Below are positions 11,796-24,309 of a stretch of 64,000 bases of DNA, piece after piece. Under the pieces are notes generated by a model. It was not told where the DNA came from and ran no database searches. It was given only the letters and a program-made list of their open reading frames with translations. Positions within the stretch are counted from its first letter, which is position 1; the number at the start of each line of letters is the position of its first letter. The position numbers were made by a program, and so were the translations under genes. Location of the stretch: assembly GCF_023091745.1 (NCBI RefSeq), contig NC_068915.1, positions 31,302,001-31,366,000 of the forward strand, written 5' to 3'. The DNA comes from Budorcas taxicolor (taxonomy: Eukaryota > Chordata > Mammalia > Artiodactyla > Bovidae).

Positions 11796-14700
11796 TTCTT
11801 CATTATATTTAACCATGCAGTTTAAATTCAAAGGATACTATACTACCTCACTCCCTTCCCAAAAGACAACAACATGCCTTAGAAAAGACAGAAACAACAT
11901 TTTACAGTGAAAGTGAAGTGCTCTTTGACAATCAATTTCCATCCTATTACCGTTGAATCTTCCCAGAGTCAACTCTCATCATGAATTTGGTGTGTATTTT
12001 AAAATATAATTTTATATTTTAAAAAATGTATATAGTATGATATCACAATGTAAATATATTTCTACAACTTTCTTTTCTTCTCAACATTTGTGATTTGAGA
12101 TCTAACCATAGTAAATATAAAACTTTAAAAGGAAAGCCTAGAGGACTGAGTTTGTGAGAATTTAACAGGGGAGGAAAAAAAAAAAAACAGCAAAAACCCA
12201 GACATAGGCTACAGTACATATATTACCTCATGAGCTGAATGGGATTTAATGGGGGCACATAGGAGGTCTTAGCATGAATGCAGTGATTTAGTAGCTAGGC
12301 GCACACATCAACCAACTGTCAAGCCCCTTTGATTCCCATTCCCGTCTAATGAAACCAAGAAGCCAGACCTCATCAGAATCTTTAAAGAAAATATATGGAA
12401 TCTCTTTACAATTAAGAGATCTTTTTCTTTATTTTCAAAATATATTCATTCCTGTTACCGTTAGATCATAAAGTCATCTCTGAAATTTTATCAGGGTTAA
12501 AAATGCTCTCCTATATACAATTTACAGAATGAAAACTAGATTATAGCGAAACTTTCACAGGAAGGTTTAAAAAGAGCTGAGACTATAAGCAAGTTTTTAC
12601 TTTGCTTCCAACAGAGAGAAGCTAACATATCAAGGAAAAAAAATATTAGATCATCTGACTATCATGAATTGACCACAACACAGCCCTCTTGATAATATAT
12701 GCAAGAGTTATTTGGTTGTAAAAGACCAGAACATTATCTGGGACTCATCATTCTTAGTCTAACCCTTTCACTGCTCTAAAACATAGTCTTTAGAGATAGG
12801 GAGAAGTGGGGGTGGGAAAGATAAGCAGAGTGATTAAAATATCAATAGGTGATATTATTGTTATTCTCTAGCATATGTGACATTCATTAGGTAAACAAGC
12901 AGTGTAGCACAAATGAACTATACTATGTAATGAAATATTTCACCAGAAAACCATTTTAAGATTTGGTTTGTGCTAGTTATTGCCATTTACTCAAAATACA
13001 CAATTTGAAAGCCAAGACTAGGATTTATTTGTATCAACACTAGAGTTTCACATACATTTACCTACTGCCCAACTTTGATCTCAAATCAAAATAGTTGTAA
13101 TATGTTTGATTTTGAGAGTAATTAAAATAGAGTATATTGCAGAATTTCCGGTTAATTGCAAAAGATTGTTTGGTATTCATAAATCTTGCCATAGTTTCCT
13201 AAGAATCAAATAAGCAAAGATGCCCAAATTACAAACGAATGAAAAAGGAAATTCTAACATTGTTTTACTGTCATTGTGCATGTTTTTATCCTCATTTACT
13301 TGTCAAAATTTGTACTTCATGACAATGTTCCAGTGTGTGATGGTTTTTCCAGCCTTAAACTCTAATAAGTAAATAGAGAACTTACTTCTTTTTTTCTTCA
13401 TATATGAACGGTTTTCAGTTACCTTAATACTCAGCAAAATGGCAGGGTGGTCATTTCAAATATCACTTGAAAATATGCTAAGTGCAATGTAATCTCATAT
13501 CTGAATCTATCAATTGAATGCTTCTGCACTGTATTTAACTTCTGGGAGATAAACTTTGAAAAAAATGCCTTCTGCTTCCAAGATATAATACTTGAAGATA
13601 ATTCTAACCAGTATCAGTTGTGATAGGCATTGCTTTGTCTTTCTTCTCACGATAGCTGAACTAACGTTTTTTGTTTTATTTATGAATTTAATTGCTCAGA
13701 TGACTTCCATTCCCCAGCATTCAGTATTCTCATTTATCCTAGTAGACTATAAGTTACCTGAGGACAGCTAAGAACCGTACTTCTTGTGCCCATATTTTGT
13801 GCTTAGTAAATTTTTAGATCTCAGGAAATTTTATTTGATCCAGAATTTATATTTATAGTTTAAATCAAACAATTAAATTTATAGTTTATATTATTTTTAT
13901 ATTCTAAATCAGCACTAATACCTAGGTAATTTTCAAATCACTACAGTTGGTGTGAGAACTTTGGAGTTTTTCTAGATTTCAATTTTTTTAATTTCTAGAT
14001 AACCAACTTAGAATAATTGACGATTTTACATGATATTACAAACCCTGAATTTGTGATTTTTTTTCTCAGAACTTGCATTTGCAAATATTAGTTCTTTTTA
14101 CTCAAATTGCACCTCTGTGAAGGCACAAATTTCTGCTTTTTAGATGAAAAAGCCAGTCACAGAGAACTTCAATAGCTTATTTCATATCAATGTTCGCCCT
14201 CCTACCCTGGGACCTATATCTTCTGTTTCTTATATAGATTTAATTTTTAAATGTTTTGGCCCATGTTTATATACCAGAGCTGGATTACATCCGTACTACG
14301 TATAAAAATGAGGATTTAAGAGAAAATGATACAATTAGAGTATAGTTTTATTATCTACACAATAGCCAGGTTTCTACTAATTATAGAAAGAATTATCTGT
14401 TTAGTCAATATATTTATTAACTTTTTTTTTCTATGAAGGCAGGTGTTTACTGTAATTCATAAGCTTTGGAGTGACCTTTAGCAAAAAGGACCCCAGTCTG
14501 GTTGTGCCAACATATTTGCAACAAGTAATGCAATTTGGTAGAATAAAAAGTAAATTAGGACCTGTATTTTGAAGCAGAGTTAAATGAAACAGTCTGACAC
14601 TGGTAAACCAGGTTCAAACCAGGTTTTCTGATGTCATTTCATTGCAACAGAGGTTGGAAACAAACAGGTTGCTTTACAGATCTAGTCCCATATTCTAAAA

Positions 14701-14900
14701 CATGTCATCAGTCAAAAATTGCTTGTAAACAAGATTGTTTCATTCTATAGTTGGTTGTCAGAACCCTGGTAGAAGAAAACCATAGCTACTGAGAATTCAT
14801 AGACACTCTAGTGTCCAATTTTGTGAAAAATGAACTAGTTGGTTACCACAAAAAGAATCTGCTTATGTTTGTATTACATAAAATCTGACATAGAAGTCAC
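11796..14900. other. AT-rich unique intergenic sequence
   Basis: About 3.1 kb, strongly AT-rich. No credible gene or repeat family recognised. A 14-A run lies near 12175-12188. Confidence 0.5.
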
Positions 14901-15090
14901 CATGAAAGTGAAGTCACTCAGTCGTGTCCGACTCTTTGTGATCCCATGGACTGTCCGTCCATGGGATTTTCCAAGCAAGAGTTCTGGAGTGGATTGCCAT
15001 TTCCTTCTCCAGGGGATCTTCCCAACCCAGGAATTGAACCCGGGTCTCCCGCATTGCAGGCAGATGCTTTACCGTCTGAGCCACCACAGC
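14901..15090 (-). repeat. Bov-tA SINE, internally deleted
   Basis: Minus orientation, from 'catgaaagtgaagtcactcag' to the tRNA-like head 'ctttaccgtctgagccacca'. Part of the Bov-A body is deleted around 14955. Confidence 0.9.
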
Positions 15091-15424
15091 TTAGGCTAAA
15101 ATGAAGAACTTTCCAAAAAATGTTGATGCTGTCTCCACTATTTTCATAGAACTACATTCACAGATTTCTAAATGCATTTTAGTGACATGGCAATTATGGA
15201 AGAAATCATGGTCTGCTTGTTTTTTAGATTAATGTTTACTTTGTTTTGATTTGTTTTTCGATTTATGATAACTTTTGTTTTGTTTTGTTTTGTATGGCCA
15301 TTTCTTTTTTTCTTTTCTCTTTTTAGTGAAAACCACCTTTTCTAAAAGAAAAAAGAAAAGTGACATCACAGTGCATTTAAGTCTCTGGTGGACTCACCAT
15401 TGGCATTTAAAACAAAGCAAAGAC

Positions 15425-15735
15425 ATTTTCAGAACAGTTTTAGACTCACAGTAATACTCAGCAGAAGACACAAAACTTTTCATAAAACTCTGCCTCACAC
15501 ATGCATAGCCTCCCTGTTATGAATATCCCCCCACCAGAGTGGTGCATTTGCTATAACTGGTGAACATATATTTCACAGCATCATCACCCAAAGACCATTG
15601 GTCAGTCTTGGTATTGTCCATTCTGTGGGCTTGGACTTATAGTGACTTATACCCATCAGTATCGTATCAGCTGAAGAATTTTCACTGTCCTAACAATTCT
15701 CTCTGCCCCTATTCATGTCAGAGACCATCATTTGT
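15425..15735 (-). repeat. Old L1 (L1M-type) 3' region relic
   Basis: The blocks 'atcatcacccaaagaccattggt', 'ggtattgtccattctgtggg' and 'cagtatcgtatcagctgaagaattttcactgtcct' follow the order of old L1 3' sequence in antisense. Diverged; boundaries approximate. Confidence 0.55.
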
Positions 15736-16258
15736 ATCCTAATGAAAATACGAACTTGAAGAAAAGCTTCTTATTGAAGGTTTTCACTGTTAACTAAAAT
15801 AGTCACACCTTTTCTTTTTATTTTAAACTACGTGTCAAGTTTTTTAAAGATCACTTGAAATATTACTTTGGTATAATGTCTTTGAAAGACTATTGAGTTC
15901 AAATGCAATGGATGAGTCACAAAAGGTTATTAAACTTCTGTTTTTCCAAAAACGATCCATCTCACATTCTGCTGTCAAATGCTGGCACAATTAACTTAAT
16001 GATGCCAATTAATAATTCACTGACTTTTAAGTATAACCTGTGACAATTATGAATGACACATAATTTTTTTTTAATTTTCCAAGTCTTTATTTCCTTACTA
16101 CCTAATCTTTTACTAACATGGTCCTAGGAGCTTTAATATTTCTTTATTGAATAAATAATTAATTGGTGAGCTATAGAACTTCCTTTCATAGATTTACTGC
16201 CTTACCACTAGAAATGTCATTTGTAACTCTTTTAACTGCCTTGATTATATCGTTTCTA
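15736..16258. other. AT-rich unique sequence
   Basis: No recognisable feature. It ends at the putative target duplication of the BovB/SINE composite. Confidence 0.45.
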
Positions 16259-16269
16259 TTTATATTAAG

Positions 16270-17608
16270 TACACACAACAGAACTGGAAAAGTTCAGTTT
16301 TCATTCCAATCCCAAAGAAAGGCAATGCCAAAGAATGCTCAAACTACCACACAGTTGCACTCATCTCACACGTTGGTAAAGTAATGCTCAAAATTCTCCA
16401 AGCCAGGCTTCAACAGTACATGAACCATGAACTTCCAGATGTTCAAGCTGGTTTTAGAAAAGGCAGAGGAACCAGAGATCAAATTGCCAAGAGAGATCAA
16501 ATTGGATCATCAAAAAAAGCAAGAAAGTTCCAGAAAAACATCTACTTCTGCTTTATTGACTATGCCAAAGCCTTTGATTGTGCAGACCACAACAAACTCT
16601 GGAAAATTCTGAAAGAGATGGGAATACCAGACCACCTGACCTGCCTCTTGAGAAATCTGTATGCAGGTCAGGAAGCAACAGTTAGAACTGGACATGGAAC
16701 AACAGACTGGTTCCAAATAGGAAAAGGAGTATGTGAAGCCTGTATATTGTCACCCTGCTTATTTAACTTATACGCAGAGTACATCATGGGAAATGCTGGG
16801 CTGAATGAAGCACAAGCTAGAATCAAGATTGCCAGGATATGCAGATGACATCACCCTTATGGCAGAAAGTGAAGAAGAACTAAAGAGCCTCTTGATGAAA
16901 GTGAAAAAGGAGAGTGAAAAAGTTGGCTTAAAGCTCAACATTCAGAAAATGAAGATCATGGCATCTGGTCCCATCGCTTCATGGGAAATAGATGGGGAAA
17001 CAGTGGAAACAGTGGCTGACTACTTTCTTGGGCTCCAAAATCACTGCAGATGGTCACTGCAGCCATGAAATTAAAAGACGCTTTCTCCTTGGAAGAAAGG
17101 TTATGACCAACCTAGACAGTATATTAAAAAGAAGAGACATTACTTTGCCAACAAAAGTCTGTCTAGTCAAAGCTATGGTTTTTCCAGTAGTCATGTATGG
17201 ATGTGAGAGTCGGACTATAAAGAAAGCTGAGTGCAGAAGAATTGATGCTTTTGAACTGTGGTGTTGAAGAAGACTCTTGTGAGTCCCTTGGACTGCAAGG
17301 AGATCCAACCAGTCCATCCTAAAGGAGATCAGTCCTGAATATTCATTGGAAGGACTGATTGTGAAGCTGAAACTCCAATATTTTGGCCACTTGATGCAAA
17401 GAACTAACTCATTTGAAAAAACCCTGATGCTGGGAAAGATTGAAGGCAGGACGAGAAGGGAACAGAGTCTGAGATGGTTGACCAACTCAATGGACATAGT
17501 TTGAGTAAACTCTGGGAGTTGATGATAGACAGGGAAGCCTGGCGTGCTGCACTCCATGGAGTCACAAAGAATTGGACATGACTGAGTGACTGAACTGAAC
17601 TGAACTGA
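16270..17608 (+). mobile_element. BovB LINE, 5'-truncated, RT-encoding, decayed
   Basis: About 1.3 kb of BovB in plus orientation. The first large frame (16384-16848) holds the RT finger and palm parts: QAGFRKGRGTRDQI, motif A FIDYAKAFD, then ILSPCLFNLYAEYI. The expected RQGC before ILSP is altered (VCEAC). A frameshift near 16830 moves the YADD motif to the next frame (16805-17068), and a further shift near 17030 moves 'GSKITADGHCSHEIKRR' to 16992-17267. The stop in 'ELWC*' and later shifts kill the rest. The element ends in the CTGAA tail near 17608, directly against a SINE fragment. Confidence 0.93.
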
Positions 17609-17793
17609 GACGATAAAGAATCTGCCCACAACACAGAAGACCTGGGTTCAATCCCTGGGTTGGAAAGATTCCCTGGAAGAGGAAATGGCAAACCACTCCA
17701 GTATTCTTCCCTGGAGATTTCCATGGACAGAGAAAGGGGCCTGACAGGCTACAGTGCTTGGGGTCACAAAGAGTCAGACATGACTAGTGACTA

Positions 17794-17800
<7 letters not shown>
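17609..17800 (+). repeat. Bov-tA SINE lacking its first ~25 bp, fused to BovB tail
   Basis: It begins inside the tRNA-like head ('gataaagaatctgccca') immediately after the BovB CTGAA tail. It then runs normally through 'ggttcaatccctgggttgg' and the Bov-A body to 'gtgactaacaca', and ends in a CA repeat. Confidence 0.9.

Positions 17801-17829
<29 letters not shown>
17801..17829. repeat. (CA)n microsatellite
   Basis: About 14 CA units forming the tail of the Bov-tA. The 11-bp motif tttatattaag follows at 17841 and also precedes the BovB at 16259. Confidence 0.95.
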
Positions 17830-17831
<2 letters not shown>

Positions 17832-17851
17832 AATATTAAGTTTATATTAAG

Positions 17852-20169
17852 CACAAGTTTGGGGACAAAATAGATACATGAAAATAAAATAGGATTAACA
17901 TTCTGGTTGACACACTTCTTAAAAATTCCCCAGACATCACTTTTGGTAGTGGATCAGTTTCTTCCACCATCAAACAGAAATTCCCAACCATGCAGGGATG
18001 GATAAGAGGCTAGAAAGAGACTGAAAGGCTAGAAGAAGTAGTAAGAACAAAGAACTTTCATTGTAAAGGTCTTTCATTGTATGAGAGCAGGTAATGAGTA
18101 TAAAGAAGTAAAAAGTTGGGTATTTGAAATTTCAAATTTTTGAGGAGGATGAGAGCTGACAAGATTCAGGGTAAGTACTGGGAATAAATAGAAATAAAGG
18201 TCATTGAAATCACAGAGATCCAGGTCTAGTCTGGGTGTTTAGATGAGTCATTAACATAGATGTATAAATTTTGATTATTGCTTGCTTGAAATTAGACAGC
18301 TGTTACCTGCCAGAGTTAGGATTCCAACTCAGGCAGACTGGCTCTAAAGCCTGCAATTTTAACCCCTATGTACCTTTTTATGAGGATGATATGATAATGC
18401 CGCTATGATGACAATAGGGAATCTGGAGAAGGATAAACACCTCTTGTCCTGTTTCTCAAGAAAGATGAGAAAACAAGCTTCCCCCAGTGGAGAAAGGTGC
18501 ACTGTCACAGATGTCTCTGATGCTGAGTTTTATCCCAGATAAGTCATCCTGCAAAAATATTGAAAAAATAGAGGACTTTATATACAATGGAGGAGGACTC
18601 AGTCTGTTTTAAAATGAGTTGGAAAGGAGGATGTAACAGTTATAATAAAATCAAGGGTAGACTATATATTTTTTGCTTTCCTGTGAAACAGAAAAAGGGG
18701 GAAAGAAGAAGAAGAAAAAAGGAGTGAAACAGAAAGACAAATGTGAGGGAAACAGGAACAAGTCACGTGAGTTGTGTGCTGTTCACAGGAAAACCGATTT
18801 TAAACAAACCCAAATACAAATTTATTTTATTTATCTGAATATCATGAACATCTATTTTGTCACCTCAGAGCTGCCAAAGTACATCTCAGAACTCTCTCTC
18901 TCTCTCTTTTCTTCCCCCTAGGCCTCTGATAAGCTGGTACATCACCTGGACAACAATAGTAATACACAATTCCTATTTCTGAGACTCTGCATGTAGTACA
19001 TGCTAGGTCCTCAATAACATTTGTTGAATCTGAATCTAAATACCACTTGATTGAACTCTTCGCCAACTTGTTTGTTTAGGGAATTAGAATAAGGAGGTGA
19101 TAGTAAGGAGGAGGGTAGAAAGTTGGGAAAGGGTAGGGAAAGCAAAAGGGAAGACCAGAGGTAACTGTGACTGAATTCCTACCTGACTCAGGAGCTTGCT
19201 CCATTTTCACGGAAATGTGGAACAATTAGACTGAAAGGAAACATAAAGGCAGAATTATGCAATATAGTCCCCTTCACCACAATCTGCCTCAGCTGGAAAC
19301 GTTGATTTTCAAGAAGAGAATGATTAATGCTGGAGTTCACTTCCTATACCTGGCTGAATGCCTGTTTACTTGAGTTGAAGAGGGAAATGGAGGTGCCTCG
19401 CTAAGAGGTCATCCCATGCTTCCAAAAAGTACATAATGTGGCCTCCCCAACCTCTTCCTTTTGTTTTATAGCAGTTCCTTTGTAGTCATTTTCTTCCCAT
19501 GATCTGGAAACAGGGCTTCTCATAATGAGGGTACATGACATTTAGGTGGAGCAGACCTCTCCCCACAAAGGTGGACATACAAGCCAACCTGACTCATCAG
19601 AACTCTGAATTCCCGGGGCCACAGGGAATGCTTCATCAGTCAAGTGACCCAAAGAGCCACTCAGAACTTAACCAAGACCTGACTGAGAAAATATGAAAGG
19701 AGGTTTTCTTCACTCTGAGATTGCAAGCTTAAGGACAATATAAATCTAGAGCTGCCAAGGGTAGTTTAGAGAACCAAGAATATTTTAGAAAGGTAAAAGA
19801 ATAGGATGAAAATACAGAGAGATGGAAAATGAGGCTGGAAGAGTAGGTGAATTTCTGATGAATTGTAAAGCATTTATGTGATAAACAGAAATACTGGCTA
19901 TCCCTCTGCAGGCAGAAGAATGCCAAAGTGGTATAAACAGGTTTGGTAGCAAGGGAGCCTGGAACTGTGGTGTGCTCATCTTTTGTTTTTCTAGAAAAAT
20001 AACAGTGTCATTAATGTGGAGATAGATAGGAATATGAGGAAATGAAGAAAACTGATCAGTTCAGTGGCTGTGGCAATTTTCTTTACAATAAACAGTAATG
20101 GTATGTTCTGTGGTATGGACCTACACAAAGTCAAGACTACATTTGTGATATTTAGTAAGATTTTAATGA
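17852..20169. other. Unique sequence with one short MIR piece
   Basis: Mostly plain sequence. 18296-18374 resembles the MIR 3' half ('ttaggattccaactcaggcagactggctctaaagcc'). A GAA-rich patch (18705-18725) and a (CT)n patch (18896-18907) are simple sequence. No gene seen. Confidence 0.5.
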
Positions 20170-20680
20170 TCTAATAAGTAATAATTTGAGAGAGAAGAGT
20201 CAAGGGTCACCCACAATTTTCTGGCTTAGAACATTGCAAAGATGAGAACTGTTGACCGAGATTAAGGATTGAAGTTAAAAGGGCTTTGAAGGGAGCTGAG
20301 GACAAATAATAAATTGGGGCGAGTTCAGCTCGGTAAGGTTACATCATCCTAAGTAAGATGAGGGTGGAACTACGAAAGTGGGAGTCAACAGCATATGCAT
20401 AATAAATAAAATTGCAGATATAAATGAAATTGCCCAAGGAGAATAGATTGTGTAAGAAGAGAAAATGGACAAGGAATGAAAAGTCCTCTGCAGATGAAGA
20501 AAATAATGGAGTGAGTGTCAGTGACATGAAAACCTAGATAGAGTTTCAATAGCTGTCTGGAGGTCAGGAAATTTAAGGTTGAATAGCATTCACTAACTTT
20601 GTCTCTTTGGAGGGTTACCTTGACCTGACAGCGAACTTTCACCACAGTGATGGTATGAAGTCAGGTAGCACTGGGTTGAG
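20170..20680 (-). repeat. L2 LINE relic
   Basis: Antisense L2 RT region. It contains 'agagtcaagggtcacccacaattttctggctta', 'gtgggagtcaacagcatatgcat' (antisense of the L2 YADD region), 'ctaagtaagatgaggg' and similar blocks. Order and spacing are only partly kept; strongly decayed. Confidence 0.5.
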
Positions 20681-23376
20681 AAGTGAAGTACAAGTGGAGG
20701 AAAGTTAAAGGCTACAGATTATTAAGACTTAGATATGAGAGTGCCTACCAGGCAGGGGAGACACCATGATCACAGGACTTGCATTATGAGGGAAAACCGG
20801 GATAGCACATAGAAAAGAATAAGAGTGTGCAATGCTGCCTTTTATCTATTTGTTTAGTTATTTAGATGCGGAATTTGTGGAAGGAGATGATAACTGATGG
20901 ATCAGGATCTCTGAAAAAATGAAATGGGATCTAGAATATAGGTAGAAAGATTTTTAAGTTAATTTATTTTTTAATTATTTCCCAAACCCATTTAATTTTC
21001 ATCTCTTGATGCTTCTGGTAATGTGACCGGGCTATCTGATTTTTAATGTCTAAAAATAGATAATTTTGGAAAGGTCTTTTCATAAGAATCCAATTTTCTG
21101 ATGACACTTTTGTAGCTTTCAAACATGACTGTAGTAGATAAAAAAGTTATATGCATTTCCAAGTACACTATTTCAGATTCACATACACATGATATAATTT
21201 CAGTAAAATCATAAGCAACTAAGGCAGCAAATAATTTCAAACACTAAGTTATAAGTTCTTTATGACATTTAAACATTTTCATTGATGTTTCACTTTACAT
21301 TTTCTATATATTTTTAAAATCAGATCTTCTGCCTAGGAATATTAGTAGCTTCCACCTTTAATCTTTTGAGTATTATTTTACATTTATTGCATTCTGGTTC
21401 ATTTTTGTCTTTGTAATTGAATCTAGAAGTGACCAAAATGCTTCAGTCCTTAAATCTATACTTGACATTTAGTTCTACTAATAGATAATATTTTTGTTAT
21501 TAATAGGTAATAATTTGGGGCTCCCTGACTGGCTGAGATCTCAAGCAAAACCTTGAAAATTATAATTTTTTGCTTTAAAAATTTTCTTTTAGTTTAATTT
21601 TTATAAATATGTATTTGAATGGCATGTATACTTCCTACTTCAGGTATAAAATATATGATGGATAATATATGTGATGAGATGAATAGTATATAAAGTAATC
21701 TTGGTCTACATAAACATATATTTTTGAGATTTCCTTTAAAATGAAATAGAATTTATCTTTATGCAACTTAAACATTAAGTCAGTATATTGACACCAAATG
21801 ATAGTCCAGTATATTGTTTAAAATTGACATATAAGTTTGAGCAAAGTAGAAATGAAATGAACACATATGTATGTCTTTAAAGATACTTTGTACACATCAC
21901 ATGTGTTCAGTTGGGATTTTATTAACTAACCCAAAGAATATTGCTGCACTTAGTTTGTTGATATTCAAAAGAGTCAACAGATACACCTTTAAATTTCACC
22001 TATTGATATAAACACAAATAATGTTTTGCTCCTGGCATAAACCCACAAGAGACAGTTCACATATGGTAAATTTATGTCAAATGCCAGTCACATAGGTCAT
22101 TGGCTGAAAAGAATGCCAAGAAAGAAAGAAAATCCAATACTGAAACTGACGTCTATTTGAAATAATCTTATCTAAATTGTAGAAATAAAGCTTAGTTTAC
22201 AGTGTGCACTTTACATAAGAAGTTGAAGTCATTCCTAATCTAGCCAACAATGAAAGAGCTCTTGACCAGGGGTTTGCTTTGTTCCTACTGTCCCTTCCTT
22301 CTCAGCTGCCTGGTGCCTGAACACATAAGAAATCATTAGCAGAAAGAAAGATAAAGATTAGAACGTCTCATGTCTAGGAGACTGAAATGATGGTGAAGCA
22401 CTGGAGGGCTACCCTTAAGTTTTCCTGATACTGGTTGTTGTTTAATCTCAGAATAGTTCCTCTGGGGATAGGACTAAATGGAATCACACAGGGGAAGAAA
22501 ATATAAGGAAAAAACTAACTGCTTCTATAACTGCGCTCTTAAAAGCACAAGAAGCACCACATAAATACAGTTTTTAGGAATAAAGAAGAAATATAAGGAG
22601 ACTGAATTGGAAATACACACGAGAATTCTGGAACAACTTGGATTGGTGATCTTAAAACTCAAGAGTTGTCTTTGTTCTTTAATTGACTCCTTCACGGATG
22701 AGGGAGAGCTCAGCCTCTCATCCCTGCTGTTTGACACCTCCGTGAGCTTTTGTGCCTTTTAGCAATGTTCTAACAACGCTGGCAGAAAAACTGAGCAACA
22801 CTCAGTTAAAGACGAAGAAAGTGAATTCTGTGCCCCTCTCTCCCACGGATCAGCAATAGATGCATACACAATGAGTGTGGCTTGGGGTCTAAATCAATGA
22901 TGCTGTTGCCAATTACTATCCCTCACTCTCAATATTGATCTTTACCAAACAACAGAGGAAGCTTCCTTTTAAAATTTCAGCCCTTACATTTTAGGGTAGG
23001 TTCAGGGCAGAGATATTGAAAAACAGTAGGAAAAAAGACAGTGAATTGTCAAGTCACTGCTGTAGTTTTGCCTTCCAGTAAAGACCGGGCAGCCTAGCAT
23101 TCCAGATTTTCATTTGCATAATGTCTTGTCCTTTTTCAGCCTTGCTTGCCTTTTCCTCTCCATAATCTTCTCTTTGCAGCCAGTATAAAATGGAACTACA
23201 ACTCATGGTTCTGATAAGGATGTAATTTAAGCTCTTTAAAGATGGGTAGGATTGTGGTATTTTTAAGCAGTATAAATGTCTGGTGAAAAATAAAAGGATT
23301 TCTTCCTTAAAGAAATCATCTTGTGTGTAAGAGAAAATTCCAGTTTGATTGTGAGACAATATAACTAAAGTCTATG
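20681..23376. other. AT-rich unique intergenic sequence
   Basis: About 2.7 kb. No family or gene recognised. Frames of 65-101 codons on the minus strand have no domain-like features. Confidence 0.5.
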
Positions 23377-23620
23377 TAGTGCTTTACAGTTTACAAAGTA
23401 CTTTTAACCACATAACTCCATCTAATTTTTACAATAATCTTACAACCTAGTTAAGGCTAGTATTAAGAGGCTTATTTTACTGAAGAGAAAACTTCTGTCC
23501 AGAGAGACTAAATAATCTGCTAGAGACCATTCAGCTGGTAAATGTGGAGCATGAATTTAGGGACTCAAACCCAGGTCTCTGTCTCCAACTTCAAATCAAT
23601 GTTCTTTCACTATATTACAA
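23377..23620 (+). repeat. MIR SINE
   Basis: 'gtgctttacagtttacaaagtactttt', 'caataatcttacaacctagttaagg', 'agagagactaaataatctgc' and 'gggactcaaacccaggtctctg' occur in MIR order. Confidence 0.75.
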
Positions 23621-24309
23621 AAGTTTCCTAAAATAACCTACTTCATCCCATTTTGGTTGATACGATCTCTTTTAATTCATGGCCCTCTTTTTCATAAGAT
23701 GAAAGCATAGCAGTTCCTTTAAGAGAAGCAAAGCACTAGTATACATTTCAGAAAAAAATTCTCACGTAGGGCTTTGTATGGGGACGACTAGGGATACACA
23801 ATATCCTCAACAACATCAGTGTCGTAAATGATTTATTAGTAAGTTGCTTTAAACACTTGATTAAATCTAAGGACTTACCACTGGAGTGCAACTCAATAAA
23901 AATGAATTTGAAAAGAAGTCAAGACACTGTTATTCAAGTAGGCAGCTTTCTACTGCTATTTTCTACTTAGCTCAAGGATATGACCCTAGATGAGCCTGAA
24001 AATAATGCTATTTTAGCAAGTGATATTTGTAGTAAGACTCATTTGATTGTTTAAGAGACAGAAATTAAACTCAAACTGTTTAAGCAGAAAGTAAATTTAT
24101 TGGTTTACCTAGGCAAATTGTGTAAAGGTCAAGAACACATAGAACTGAGGATCTGAATGTCATAATAACTGCTTTTTTTCTCTCACTGCCCCACCATATC
24201 CCAGAGTTTACCCAAATTCGTGTCCCTTGAGTCCTTGATGCTATCTAAACATCTCCTCCTCTGCTGCTTCCTTCTCCTTTTGCTTTCTCCTTTTGCCTTC
24301 ACTCTTTCT

